From the NCBI GenBank assembly GCA_026214975.1, contig CM047805.1:194804601-194868600 (forward strand): 64,000 nt of DNA, in the 5' to 3' direction. Position numbers and translations under genes: made by a program. The notes under the pieces were generated by a model that did no database searches, was not told where the DNA came from, and was given only the letters and a program-made list of their open reading frames with translations. The DNA is from Gentiana macrophylla. Taxonomy: Eukaryota > Streptophyta > Magnoliopsida > Gentianales > Gentianaceae. Shown piece by piece: positions 1 to 11,060 of the stretch (its first letter is position 1; each line of letters starts with the position of its first letter).

Positions 1-658
1 TGAAGAGTCATAACCAAATTCCTAGCAGGAGCCTGCAAGGTGCCAACAACAGCAGATGCTGGACCTTTCAATGAACCCAAAATCCTAGCATAAACCTCAT
101 CCCTAGACAGGCATACTCTCTAAAGCCTTAAACTCATCAGGCCCATAAAACTTCCCTTCAAAAACAGCACCAGTAAATTCATTATCCTCCAACTTCTTCT
201 CCTTCTGAAACTCCTATAAGGCTTTAATGCAGCAGGAATTTCCTCACTATGCACAAAAGCCAAGCATTCATCCCTGTCATACAAGGCTTCAAGGCCTCCC
301 ATTGAGTCCCTTCAATTGCTTTATAAACAAGAGTGTTTTTCGCTACAATTAGCCTTGTTGTTTCTGGAAGCTGATTTCTTAGTTCTTGAAATTGCTTTAC
401 AGTGAAGCCTTTGTATCTGATTCCTGCTAAAAGGTAACAGTTTTCAAGCTGTTCTTTGACTGTTTCAACCGTTTCTTCTTTCTTGGTTCTGCTAATGGCG
501 ACCCTAATCGATAAAGACTGGAACTTTTTAGGGTGGAGGCGTTGAGTGGCGGTGATGTAGGGGTTATTGAAGTGGGATTTGAGAGAAAGGGTGTGAGAAT
601 TGATGGGTAGGGTGGGTGGGGGTTTGCAGGAGGGTGAAGTAAACAGGTTAACCTCCAT
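1..658 (-). CDS. RPL10: Plastid 50S ribosomal protein L10, 5' part, frame-disrupted, runs off the left edge
   Basis: Nuclear-encoded bL10 of the chloroplast large subunit, which anchors the L7/L12 stalk and helps recruit translation factors in the stroma. Reading leftwards from the ATG at 658, the first 55 or so residues are Ser/Thr/Pro-rich and basic, like a transit peptide. The conserved L10 core follows (KKEETVETVKEQLENCYLLAG, then GFTVKQFQELRNQLPETT and VAKNTLVYKAIEGTQWEALK). The frame breaks near 255-258 (a T run on the coding strand one base short), near 207 (one base short) and near 107 (one base extra). Beyond each break the expected L10 sequence resumes in another frame, up to the window edge at about two thirds or more of the usual length. 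No intron is seen. The regular spacing of single-base errors within well-conserved sequence fits sequencing error or a recent pseudogene; I cannot separate these. The family call is firm. Confidence 0.85.
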
Positions 659-1164
659 TCTTGATGGGTATTTCAGGGTGTGGGGGTAGGGGGTGGGTGT
701 GGAGAATCGTGGAATGACGGAAAGGGAGCTATTGATTGGTGCCTTATCTTCTGATCATCGATGGGCTGTGAAGGAAGAGAGGGTATTCTGGGAACTACAT
801 GAATATTTGACGGAGGAAGATGTTTTAGTCAATCGATATCAAAGCCAAATTGGCCCATTATCTGACTACATCTACGTCCGGCGGGGTGAGCAGGTGTGGC
901 GGGGCCAGATTGAGGTTTTTACGTAGTATTAATCGGGTTGGTTTAAAAAATCTAACAAAATCAAACCAAATTATTAAAACGATGGTTTGGTTCGAGTTAG
1001 TTTCGAGTTATATTAGGTTAGGTTTGGGTTTTAAGCGCAAAAATGTATTTATATTCAAACTTAGTGTTATAAAATCCATACACCTATTTAATCGAAATTC
1101 AAATTTTAAATCATGTGTCTATAGTAATAATCATTAAAGAGAACAAACAATAATTAAAGACAAG
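659..1164. other. Intergenic stretch upstream of L10, with a GGTTTGGTT-like low-complexity segment
   Basis: This should hold the L10 promoter. Positions 930-1030 are rich in GGTT/GAGTT/TTGGG words. A similar degenerate GGGTTGGG/TTTGGG-rich tract lies at 39385-39560, beyond the far end of the retrotransposon block. No coding region is convincing here. Confidence 0.5.
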
Positions 1165-1775
1165 CGACGATGGTGAAAATAGGCGCAGCGGCGTGTCGGC
1201 TCTTATAACACCTTTGAGGATGAGAGAAAGATAAGAAGAAAGCATTTGGGGCGGGGCCCCGCGCCGATAAGACCACTACCACGGGAGGAGGAAGTGCGCT
1301 TGTCTCCGTCACGGCTACCAGCGTTGCGATCTGGTTCGATCTGATGCGGAGATGGGGCCTTGGCCAGTCGAGAGACGACTGAGAGCCCATCTAAAAGCCG
1401 GTAGCTCTTTCCTTATCGATAATCCGCACATGTGTGCCTATATTATAGAGAGAATCACTGGATTACGGAAGGAAATCCCGTAATTCGAGTATAATCATAA
1501 TTATCCTTGGCTAGAGATAAACACGTGATGATCCTTAGGGTTTAAGGATTCTACGACTTGTTTGACAAGAAAAGGGTGAGGCGCCTCCCATATAAACAAC
1601 CCAAGGAATACGAATGACTTGATTCCAATTTAACTATTGGATCGTAAATGGCTTGGGAGAAACTAACTCTCAGGCTCGATCTTGATCACACCAAATCGTT
1701 ATTCCCATTGTTTTTATTCTTGTTTGAATCGTCCCAGAGGTTATTTGGATTCGTAGTTGATATTCGTCTTCATCA
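1165..1775 (+). repeat. 5' LTR of the Tat element
   Basis: Matches 38501-39117 along its whole length, most clearly from 1430 to 1775. The expected first base T is C here. It ends in CATCA three bases before the PBS. The two copies differ by clustered short differences in the first 250 bp and are much more alike in the distal half. Confidence 0.9.
1590..1597 (+). promoter_or_regulatory. TATA box in the Tat 5' LTR
   Basis: ATATAAAC follows a GGCGCCTCCC tract; the 3' LTR has TATATAAA at 38938-38945 in the same context. This is the likely core promoter of the element. Confidence 0.6.
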
Positions 1776-1777
1776 AT

Positions 1778-1795
1778 TGGCGCTAGAAGGAGGGC
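1778..1795 (+). other. Primer binding site of the Tat element
   Basis: TGGCGCTAGAAGGAGGGC starts three bases after the LTR end, the expected place and TGG start for a tRNA primer site. I have not assigned the tRNA. Confidence 0.7.
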
Positions 1796-1826
1796 CTCTT
1801 TGTTGCGATTTGATCAAGAAATAGCG

Positions 1827-3420
1827 ATGGTACCACCAAAAATCTTGGAAAAAGGACTCAAGCGGCGCGTAGAGGCGTTGAGAAGTAGACCCAACCGCTA
1901 CTCTTAGCTTGACCCAAAACAAACCGGAGGAAGCGTTGGCGGATCCGGCCACGGCGAGGCCTTGCTTTGGATGCGTTACGTAATTGGATGTTCAGCGTTC
2001 AAAAGTGTATTAAGTCGCATTACTAAAAGGCGAGAAGAAGCTCCACAAAGCGTTGAGCCAAAAGATAACCTGGCAAATAAGGAGGATAGAGGAGAAACTC
2101 TCTCCTCCACCTCCCCATCTGCATAGCATAAGCGGAGTTAAGGCTCAAGCCAGGAGGCTGCCAGGGGCGGAATTAGGCGGGATCTGGGAAAGAAAGCGGG
2201 CGATCTCTCTATCGAATCACCGTTCTCGAGGCGGATTTTGAACTATCCACGTCACGAAAGATTTAAGATCCCAAAACTAGAAGCATATGGCGGAGCGAAA
2301 GATCCCGGGATCACCTCTTTCAATATTTAACGCACATGAATTTAGGCGTGCACCGAGGAGATGAAGTGTAAGGCCTTCCCGGCCTTACTCACGGCGAGGC
2401 TCGTGAGTGGTTCGAAAATTACCACCTCGGTCTATTGAGAATTTTGAAACCCTGGCAAGAAAATTTTTGCAGGCTTTTGTCACCGCTTAAACCCTTCCAG
2501 GAGGAATGTCACGTACCTCCTCACAATTCGTCGGAAAAAAAAGAAAAGCTTGATCTTTGCTTGATGCACGAAAGATTCAATGAGGAATCTAGGCGGTCGG
2601 GAATCTTGATGAACACCTCACGATCACCTCTTTCGTGCGCAGGCTGCGGAAGGTAGATTGTATGCAAAGCTCAATGGTGGACTTCCGAAATCCATGGATG
2701 AGTGTATGGATCGGCATATAAACAACGCGCCAGGTGAAGAGGCCAACCATTTAAAGAGGAGTCGGAAGCTCCCAAAAGAGAGGTCGGATAGCGGTCGATA
2801 GAAAGCGTAAACCGGTATGGGACCGAGTAGGCTGCGCCCATAACCGATCGACTCGGGAAGAAAGAGGCCGCTTCAAGAGAGGACTTTATCCGCTTTGAGC
2901 AGTCGCGCGCGGCGTCCTCGCCATAATGCGAGAAAAGGTATTGCCCGTACTCCACCTCCTATGAAGGGACCCGGGAAAAAAGGATCGAGACAAAATCTGT
3001 AAGTTTCATGAAGACATTAGTCACGACTCGAGGCGGTCACGAGGATTCTGAGAGAGAGAGATCGACTATTTCTTTGTTATGGAAGGAAACTTCGATGAGG
3101 TCATAGATAGGTCTCGTCACTCGTAAACCCAGGGGAAGCAGGAATACAAGAGGAGAGATTTGGTCATGACCGAAAGGATGATTATAGACGAAAGAGGGAT
3201 CCGTCCCCAAGGCCGGAGGGCAGCGGATAATCGCCCCATCAATACCATCAATACCATCTCGGTGGTCCGAGTACACCGTCCCAACCTGAGGGGCAGAGTG
3301 GTGACCGGGCACCGACCAGCACCGACTCAGGAAAGAGGCAAAGGTTGACCGGGGAGGTCGTTTATGGCCCTCGTGATTCTCTTCCCCTCGTCAGCAATAA
3401 TGAAGGCTTGGTTATCGGCG
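1827..3420 (+). pseudogene. gag region of the Tat element, multiply frameshifted
   Basis: The first ATG after the leader is at 1827. No long frame survives. Gag-like peptides are recognisable when frames are followed by eye, for example the run around 2395-2660 with a GEAREWF-type motif, then a lysine/arginine-rich C-terminal part to about 3350. Gag would form the virus-like particle core. Frame changes occur every 50-200 bases, so the copy as written cannot encode an intact protein. Part of the damage may be sequence error. Confidence 0.6.
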
Positions 3421-3894
3421 GTAATCAATAAACATCTGATGAAAGCGTATTTGTGTAGACACGGAAGTGCAGATCAATGTCTTTGTATTACAATGTGTTT
3501 CAATCCATGAAGTTAAAGGATGCAGAGCTAGCACCTGTGTCATCCCCGCTATTCGGGTTTGCAGGGCCACCAGTCCACCCCATGGGTATGATCACCTTAC
3601 CAACCACTTTTGGGAAAGCACCTCGGGATAGGATCCTTATGGTGAGCTATGTGGTAGTCAGGGCCCCCTCCGCCTACAATGTTATCATGGGGCGGCCTGC
3701 CCTAATAGATCTGCGAGCGGTGATCTCTCCGGCTCACATCAGTTTGAAGTTCCCGACCTGGGAGGGGACAGCGGAAGTCAAAGGTGACGTCGAAACTGCC
3801 AGGAGCTGCTACACGGCCACTGTAAATGGAAGGGTGATGGTACAACAGGTATCTGTGGAAGAGTTGCTCCCAGAGGAAGAAGAAAGTTGGTCAT
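3421..3894 (+). CDS. Retroviral-type aspartic protease region of the Tat element, 3' end cut by element B
   Basis: The frame open from 3477 gives a typical plant gypsy protease C-terminal half: YYNVFQSM, then PLFGFAGPPVHPMGMITLP and AYNVIMGRPALIDLRAV. The catalytic Asp-Thr-Gly region lies just upstream, at about 3450, and is frame-disrupted. The protease would process the Gag-Pol polyprotein. An acidic linker (EEEE) is interrupted at 3895 by element B. After removal of B and one TSD copy the same frame continues from 11061 into the reverse transcriptase. Confidence 0.8.
3890..3894 (+). repeat. Left target-site duplication of element B (GTCAT)
   Basis: GTCAT directly precedes the TGTTC terminus of element B and matches 11056-11060. 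Removing 3895-11060 leaves the host pol frame open. Confidence 0.9.
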
Positions 3895-5413
3895 TGTTCA
3901 GGGTCAAATTATACGATTTTTAACGATATATTTTATATCAAATTTTCCCCATATTCTTATGTTTTTCATAGAAATCGAGATTTATATTCAAATATTGAGT
4001 AAATGATATTTTTAATGAGTTAATTTCAAAATGTATCAAATTTAGTGCTTAAATGATGATTTATTATTATTTTGGAATTATATTACATTTTGGTATTATT
4101 CATTGATTAATTAGGAGCCTACAAGTGTTCAAGTTTGGATGTGACAAGTGGCAAAAGGATAAGATCAAGGAGGACAAGTCATGAATCATCTAGAATATCC
4201 AAGAGATAAGGTTTGTTACAATGGATAAGGATGGGGTGTTAAGAGATAAGGACAAAGAATCATCGGATTCGACTCTGCCTGACCAAAAAGCGGCGTTACG
4301 AGACAGAGCGGCGTTCTATAAAGGCTGGCGTTCGGAGGCGCGAAATTCAATCTTGAGCTCGAAGGCAATTGGAGCGGGCGTTCCACAGCCCGAAGCTGGC
4401 GTCTACATGCAGGAACTGGAGTTCAAACTCAAATCAAGCGTTCAAGATCTCTCGCCATGATTTCCTATCATCTGACGACTCCCAATTCATTGAGAGAGAC
4501 ATTATAGATCAGATTTTCTTCCACACACCAAAACACAGAGCGGCCGCTCATTGCTTCTTCAAGGCCGATCACCCAAGCCTTGTGCTTGGGGTGATCGAGT
4601 TAAAGATAGGTTTTACTTCTTTTGTTTTCCTTTTCTTGTTCGATCACCATGATGATCTCTCGAAGCTTTGAACTTGGAGGCGATCATGTAATACTTTTAA
4701 GACTTATTTCTTGTCCATGGATGATCTTGTGAGTTTAATCTTAAAGTTGTTTTCTTTCCTTTGATTATGTGTTATGCAATCGATACTTGAAAGTTGTATT
4801 GCTATTGATGTTTACCGTATGGCGAAAGTCGGTGTAAACCTTAGATCACCATAGGAAAGATGAGATTTTTAACCTTGACATAACGAAAGTTGATAGGTTG
4901 AATCTACAGGTTGTTAGATTGAGAGATCTTGCACCTCGTTTTATGATGTGTTAATCTTTAAAATCGAGAGATGAAGATTACTTAAGAGAGGTGAACCACA
5001 ACTTGAATTAAATCATCATAAGATAATCTAGGAAAGAATTAAGGGTTGCGGGATGGTGGATCATGTTTGTTCTATGTTATATTGCTTTAGTTGTTATCAT
5101 GGGTTCGTTAGTTTCTTGTTTTTAAGTAGTTGTAGTTTTATTTATTTTGGTTACTTAATTATTGTTTCACGGCTTTGGATTAATAGTCCTCTGTCGATTT
5201 ACTTATGCTGTTTTAGTTTTAGTAATAACTAGTAGTAACAATTGGAAAGATTAACAAAATTAGATTCAACATCCCAATTCCTTGTGGATCGACCCTTTAC
5301 TTATCTCGCTATACTATCAACTACCGGTGTTTGGCGGTTAGGAGTTAGTTTTGCATCTAAGTATGGGTTTATAAATTTTCTTTTGTTTAAATGATGCAAA
5401 ATCCTCCTCAACA
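3895..5413 (+). repeat. Extra LTR of element B in plus orientation
   Basis: Starts TGTTCAGGGTCAAATTATAC next to the GTCAT duplication and ends CTCAACA. It is the inverse complement of 5425-6869. It contains repeated GCGGCGTT/GGCGTTC words at 4290-4400. Confidence 0.88.
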
Positions 5414-5424
5414 AAAGTAACTTT
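5414..5424. other. Palindromic junction between two inverted LTRs
   Basis: AAAGTAACTTT separates the U5 ends of the two LTRs. Behind the U5 end of the 5' LTR of this element (9583, minus strand) the leader reads AAAGTGGCGCC. Each arm of the junction therefore repeats the AAAGT found between LTR and PBS, rather than host target DNA. Confidence 0.8.
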
Positions 5425-6869
5425 TGTTGAGAGGATTTTGCATCATTTAAACAAAAGAAAATTTATAAACCACAACTTAGATGCAAAACTAACTCCTAAC
5501 CGGCCAAACACCGGGTAGTTGATAGTATAGCGAGATAAGTAAGGGTCGATCCACAAGGAATTGGATGTTGAATCTAATTTTGTTAATCTTTCAATTGTTA
5601 CTACTAGTTATTACTAAAACTAAAGCGAACAAATAAACTGGACGGAGGACTATTAATCAAAGCCGAAAACAATAATTGCGAACCAACATAAATAAAACTA
5701 CAACTACTAAAAACAAGAAAAACTAACGAACCCATGATAACAACTAAAGCAATATAACATAGAACAAACATGATCCACCATCCCGCAACCGCTAATTCTT
5801 CCTGATATCTTATGATGATTTAATTCAAGTTGTGGTTCACCTCTCTTAAGTAATCTTCTATCTCTCGATTTTAAAGATTAACACATCATAAAGCGAGGTG
5901 CAAGATCTCTCAATCTAACAACCTGAGATTCAACCTATCAACTTTCGTTATGTCAGGTTAAAAATCTCATCTTTCTATGGTGATCTAAGGTTTACACCGA
6001 CTTTAAATCATCTGATAAACATCAATAACAATACAACTTTAAGTTATCGATTGCATAACACATAATCAAAGGAAAGAAAACAACTTAAAATTAAACTCAC
6101 AAGATCATCCATGAACAAAAATAGAAGAACTTTGAAAGTTTTACATGATTGCTCAAGTTCAAAGCTTCGAGAGATCATCATGTGATCGAACAAGAAAAGG
6201 AAAACAAAAGAGGTAAAACCTAATCTAACTGGATCACCCAAGCACAAGGCTTGGGTGATCACTTGGAAGCCAGAAGAAGCGGCCGCTCTGTGTTTTTGTG
6301 TGTGAAGAAAATCGATCTATAATATCTCTCTAAATGAATTGGGAGTCATATGTATTTATAAAAATGAAATCCGAGGCGCTTGATTTCACTTCAAACGCCC
6401 GATCACGTATGCAGAACGCCGATTACGGCGAACGCCGATTCCTTATAAAACGCCCGATTACGTCTCCGAAACGCCGCTTTTTGGTCATGCGCAGTGAATC
6501 CGATGATTCTTTGTCCTTATCTCTTAACACCCCATCCTTATCCATTGTAACAAACCTTATCTCTTGGATATTCTAGATGATTCATGACTTGTCCTCCTTG
6601 ATCTTATCCTTTTGCCACTTGTCAATTCCAAACTTCAACACTTGTGAGCTCTAATTAATCAATGAATAACACCAAAATGTAATACAATTCCAAATTAATA
6701 ATAAATCATCAATTAAGCACAAAATTCATTACATTTTGAAATTAACTCATTAAAAATATCATTTGCTCAATATTTAAATATAAATCTCGATTTCTATGAA
6801 AAACATAAGAATATGGGGAAAATTGATATAAAATATATCGTTAAAAATCGTATAATTTGACCGAGAACA
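5425..6869 (-). repeat. 3' LTR of element B (minus orientation)
   Basis: Homologous to 9583-11055 in the same orientation and to 3895-5413 inverted. Its U3 end (TGTTCTCGGTC on the minus strand) abuts the polypurine tract at 6870. Confidence 0.88.
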
Positions 6870-6884
6870 ACTCCCCCACACTTA
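6870..6884 (-). other. Polypurine tract of element B
   Basis: On the minus strand TAAGTGTGGGGGAGT directly precedes the 3' LTR start. Element D has the same motif at 35814-35826. Confidence 0.8.
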
Positions 6885-9561
6885 GCTTTTTGCTCGTCCC
6901 GAGCAAAACAAAACAAAAATCAAGACTCGAGACGTATAAACATTTATGCAAATATAAAACATATTCAAGTCGTTTAGAGGTTCACCCAGGTGTGTGTGTG
7001 CATAGCCATAATAAATTTCCACTAAAACCGCACTTGAAATTGATTCAAGCAAAACTAGCTAACATCCCATTAAATTAGAAATATAAAAACGATTATAACA
7101 TGCACCTCACAAAACATACAAATTCGAAAAACAATAATAGGGAGTATTTAAAATATTTCCGACATACTTAGAGGATAATCCCTACAACATATCTTTCGGT
7201 TTATACGAGGGGATAAGATATCGATAACTATGTCTTATATTCAATTCATATCACTTCTCATCTAAGTTGGTTTAATTATTTCTCATTTAAACACACATCG
7301 AATGAGCTATTGCCCTCATAGTAGAATAGGACATTTCGAGATAATCCCTACCTACTCAAATCATAAGGCGACTCTTCCATTGATATCGTGAGCTTTGGTC
7401 ATCATAGTGGTATAGGACATTTCGAGATAATGCCTATCTCACTCCAATCATCGACCGACTTTACGACATACTCAACTAATTCATTCATTAACTCAACTTT
7501 TCAAAAAACAATAGTTACGTGTCACTTATCACATTCAAACTTCAAGATATTCACGATTATGACATACTTTTAATTCTAAATACAAACTATTAAAATTTTC
7601 AAAATTCATATGAAACCAAAGAATCATGCGATAATCATCAAAAATCTCCAATCAAATGGGCATAGCTTTAAATTATAGCTCATCATTTACTATGGCACGT
7701 GAAAAATAGTGTTGGGTGAAACATCTAAAGTTACTAAATATGCAAAATAATGCACCAATGATATACAAACTCAAATAAAGATATGCATTTGTTCACTCGG
7801 GACAAAAACAAAAATTTTGAAAAATTTAGCATTTTCATAGAAATATGACTAATATGGCAAAAGAGTGTAGATACTAATCCTTCCCCCACACTTAGATTGC
7901 AACTTGTCCTCAAGTTGTGCAAAATAAAAGTTTAGGAACTTAGTGATTGTATTTCCAAGTGGCAGTGGAAAGAACCCTGAAGAACCAAAATTGCTTGACT
8001 ATCCTTGGAAATGTGGAGCATCACAGATCCAAGTAAGCTTGAATAGATCAAGAGACTTGTGGAGCATCACAGAATACGACATCGACGTGAAAGCCTGACA
8101 ACAGTATCAAAAGTATCCTGCATACTTGATCGGTGCAAAAAGAGTCTACGGGGAAAAGAATTATACATTGAAAACACAAGGAGAATAAATCATAGAGATG
8201 TTTTGATTAAGCTCGAGATAAGGATGGAACATATACATGGACATTGCAAAATAGTAGGCTAGGTGCAACTACATTACAATGCAAACTACATGATATGTAA
8301 TCCTAATAAAAGAAAACGCAAAGCAGGCTCAGTGGAAAGCAGGTTGTGAAGACAACCCTACAATGACTACGGCCCTTAAAGAAAAGAAAACAATGCAACT
8401 AGATGACATGCAACTAAATGAGATGCACAAATAAAAGAAAATAAAAGGAAGAAAACTAGCCCTTAATTTGCAACATGACATGTATAAAATAAACGTCTAC
8501 CAAATAATGACAGAGTTACGATAAACGGCAGTCTTTGTCCATTACAATGCAAAGGTGTAAGCGCCTTAAGACTCATCAAAAGTGATAGCATTATGGAAAA
8601 CCAACGATTAGCTATACTTAAATGGATATAACTTTAAAGACGCGATGGTAGCATACGGAAAACCGGCGGTAGCTACCCGTATGAGTTACCAAATAACAAG
8701 AAAGCACATAAGTCTCAAAGCTTAAAAGATTCATCACGGTATGTAGCATACGAAACCGACATTAGCTACTAATAACAATAAGACCGATTATAGCTTACGA
8801 GAACCGATGATCCACTATAACTTGCATAGATGAATCAAGTATATTAAAGTAAATCAATTATTTAACATGGATTCGTAGATGGAAAGATATGAATATGCAA
8901 GTTCAGAACATCTACGTAAAAATAAAAAGCCACAGAAGCTCAAATGAAACTACCATGTCAAACAAAAGCATTAAAGATCGAATCAAGGAAAATTCGAACA
9001 CTGGATGCATTTCTCGGACCAAGCAGGACGTTCATGCAATTGACGGGCGCGTTCATCTCAAAATTTAGCATGAACGGGCATTTCGAGAACTCAACCGGCG
9101 TTCCACATTGAGATTATAACACGGACGGGCGTTTCAGAACTCAACCGGGCGTTCCACCGTAGATTATAACGTGGGCGGGCGTTTGAACTCAACCGGGCAT
9201 TCCACATGGTAGATTATAACACGGACGGGCGTTCACTTACCTTGAACGCTCGTCCCACACCGTATATGCAATGATATGCGAGGAAAATAACAAGCAAGTC
9301 CCAAAACTCTAAACATACATCATATATCACAAAGACACGCAACCCCATCAAATTAGCACGAGAGGTTAGATTACACCTAAACATATAATTCACGTTTCAT
9401 AAATTGAGTAAAAAAAACTTTTTGCACCTTCTTAACCCAACGGTCATCGAAACATGGCAAAAATAAAAACTCTCAATTTATTAAACGCTACTTTTATTGA
9501 AAGAAAGAAAACGTAACAAAATCGAGAAATTAACTTAACTAGATTCAACAAAACACCGATT
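6885..9561 (-). other. Non-coding internal region of element B
   Basis: About 2.7 kb without any retroelement protein. The part next to the 3' LTR (6885-7930) is homologous to the 3' non-coding module of element D (34705-35826), including a second TAAGTGTGGGGGA tract near 7884 and a pair of diverged 60-70 bp direct repeats (about 7305-7450). Positions 8640-8830 carry short repeated AGCATACG/GTAGCTA words. A 50-bp tandem repeat lies near the leader. Confidence 0.7.
9040..9265. repeat. 50-bp tandem repeat in the element B leader
   Basis: About four copies with AGATTATAAC at 9111, 9161 and 9211, giving a 50-bp period; each unit contains CGGGCGTT and AACTCAACCGGGC. The array lies about 0.3 kb downstream of the PBS in the transcript direction. 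Confidence 0.8.
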
Positions 9562-9578
9562 CCCCGGCAACGGCGCCA
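9562..9578 (-). other. Primer binding site of element B
   Basis: On the minus strand TGGCGCCGTTGCCGGGG, identical to the site in element D at 27639. This sequence is typical of Athila-type gypsy elements, where it is attributed to tRNA-Asp. Confidence 0.85.
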
Positions 9579-9582
9579 CTTT

Positions 9583-11055
9583 TGTTTGAGAGGATTTTGC
9601 ATCATTTAAACAAAAGAAAATTTATAAACCCTAACTTAGATGCAAAACTAACTCCTAACCGGCCAAACACCGGGTAGTTGATAGTATAGCGAGATAAGTA
9701 AGGGGTCGATCCACAAGGAATTGGGATGTTGAATCTAATTTTGTTAATCTTTCCAATTGTTACTACTAGTTATTACTAAAACTAAAACAGACAAATAAAG
9801 CTGAATGAGAGGACTATTAATCCAAAGCCAGAAACAATAATTGCGAACCAACATAAATAAAACTACAACTACGAAAAACAAGAAAACTAACGAACCCATG
9901 ATAACAACTAAAGCAATATAACATAGAACAAACATGATCCACCATCCCATGAACCCTTAATTCTTCCCTGGGATTATCTTATGATGATTTAATTCAAGTT
10001 GTGGTTCACCTCTCTTAAGTAATCTTCTATCTCTCGATTTTAAAGATTAACACATCATAAAACGAGGTGCAAGATCTCTCAATCTAACAACCTAGAGATT
10101 CAACCTATCAACTTTCGTTATGTCAAGGTTAAAAATCTCATCTTTCCTATGGTGATCTAAGGTTTACACCGACTTTCGTCATACGGTAAACATCAATAGC
10201 AATACAACTTTCGTTATCGATTGCATAACACATAATCAAAGGAAAGAAAACAACTTTAAAATTAAACTCACAAGATCATCCATGGACAAGAAATAGAAGT
10301 CTGTGAAAAGTTTTACATGATCGCTCCCAAGTTCAAAGCTTCGAGAGATCATCATGGTGATCGAACAAGAAAAGGAAAACAAAAGAGGTAAAACCTAATC
10401 TAACCCGGATCACCCAAGCACAAGGCTTGGGTGATCGGCCTTGGAAGCCAAGAAGGAGCGGCTGCTCTGTGTTTTTGGTGTGTGGAAGAAAATCTGATCT
10501 ATAATATCTCTCTAAATGAATTGGGAGCTGCTGTATTTATAGAAATCTGAGTCTGGGCCGCTTGATTTCAAACGCCAGCCCTGTGATTCACGTATGCAAC
10601 GCCGATTCGGCTTGAACGCCAGCATTTCCTTATAAACGCCGATTACGTCTCGAAACGCCGATTTTGGTCATGCAGAGAGTGAATCCGATGATTCTTTGTC
10701 CTTATCTCTTAACACCCCATCCTTATCCATTGTAACAAACCTTATCTCTTGGATATTCTAGATGATTCATGACTTGTCCTCCTTGATCTTATCCTTTTGC
10801 CACTTGTCAATTCCAAACTTCAACACTTGTGAGCTCCTAATTAATCAATGAATAACACCAAAATGTAATACAATTCCAAATTAATAATAAATCATCAATT
10901 AAGCACAAAATTCATTACATTTTGAAATTAACTCATTAAAAATATCATTTGCTCAATATTTAAATATAAATCTCGATTTCTATGAAAAACATAAGAATAT
11001 GGGGAAAATTGATATAAAATATATCGTTAAAAATCGTATAATTTGACCGAGAACA
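9583..11055 (-). repeat. 5' LTR of element B (minus orientation)
   Basis: Ends at the GTCAT duplication with the U3 terminus outward. A TATAAATA (minus strand, about 10528-10535) is the likely core promoter. Differs from 5425-6869 by clustered short changes, many at CTG/CAG/GCC sites. Confidence 0.88.
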
Positions 11056-11060
11056 GTCAT
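11056..11060 (+). repeat. Right target-site duplication of element B (GTCAT)
   Basis: Second copy of the 3890-3894 sequence, at the other end of the composite. Confidence 0.9.

Larger units (their letters stand above)
3895..11055 (-). mobile_element. Element B: non-coding Athila-related LTR element with an extra inverted LTR
   Basis: Three LTR copies of about 1.45-1.5 kb are present: one in plus orientation (3895-5413) and two in minus orientation (5425-6869, 9583-11055). The two minus copies flank a 2.7-kb internal region with a PBS at 9562-9578 and a polypurine tract at 6870-6884, so the complete unit reads leftwards. No gag or pol sequence is detectable, so it is non-autonomous (LARD-like). 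LTR start and 3' internal region resemble element D, making B a deleted relative of an Athila-type family. GTCAT duplications at 3890 and 11056 bracket the whole composite. Confidence 0.85.

Noticed and set aside
693..1137. Overlapping short plus-strand ORFs upstream of L10
   Set aside because: Low-complexity sequence and no recognisable domain; more likely promoter DNA.
8059..8262. Short ORF in element B
   Set aside because: No similarity to any gag or pol motif; chance frame in non-coding sequence.
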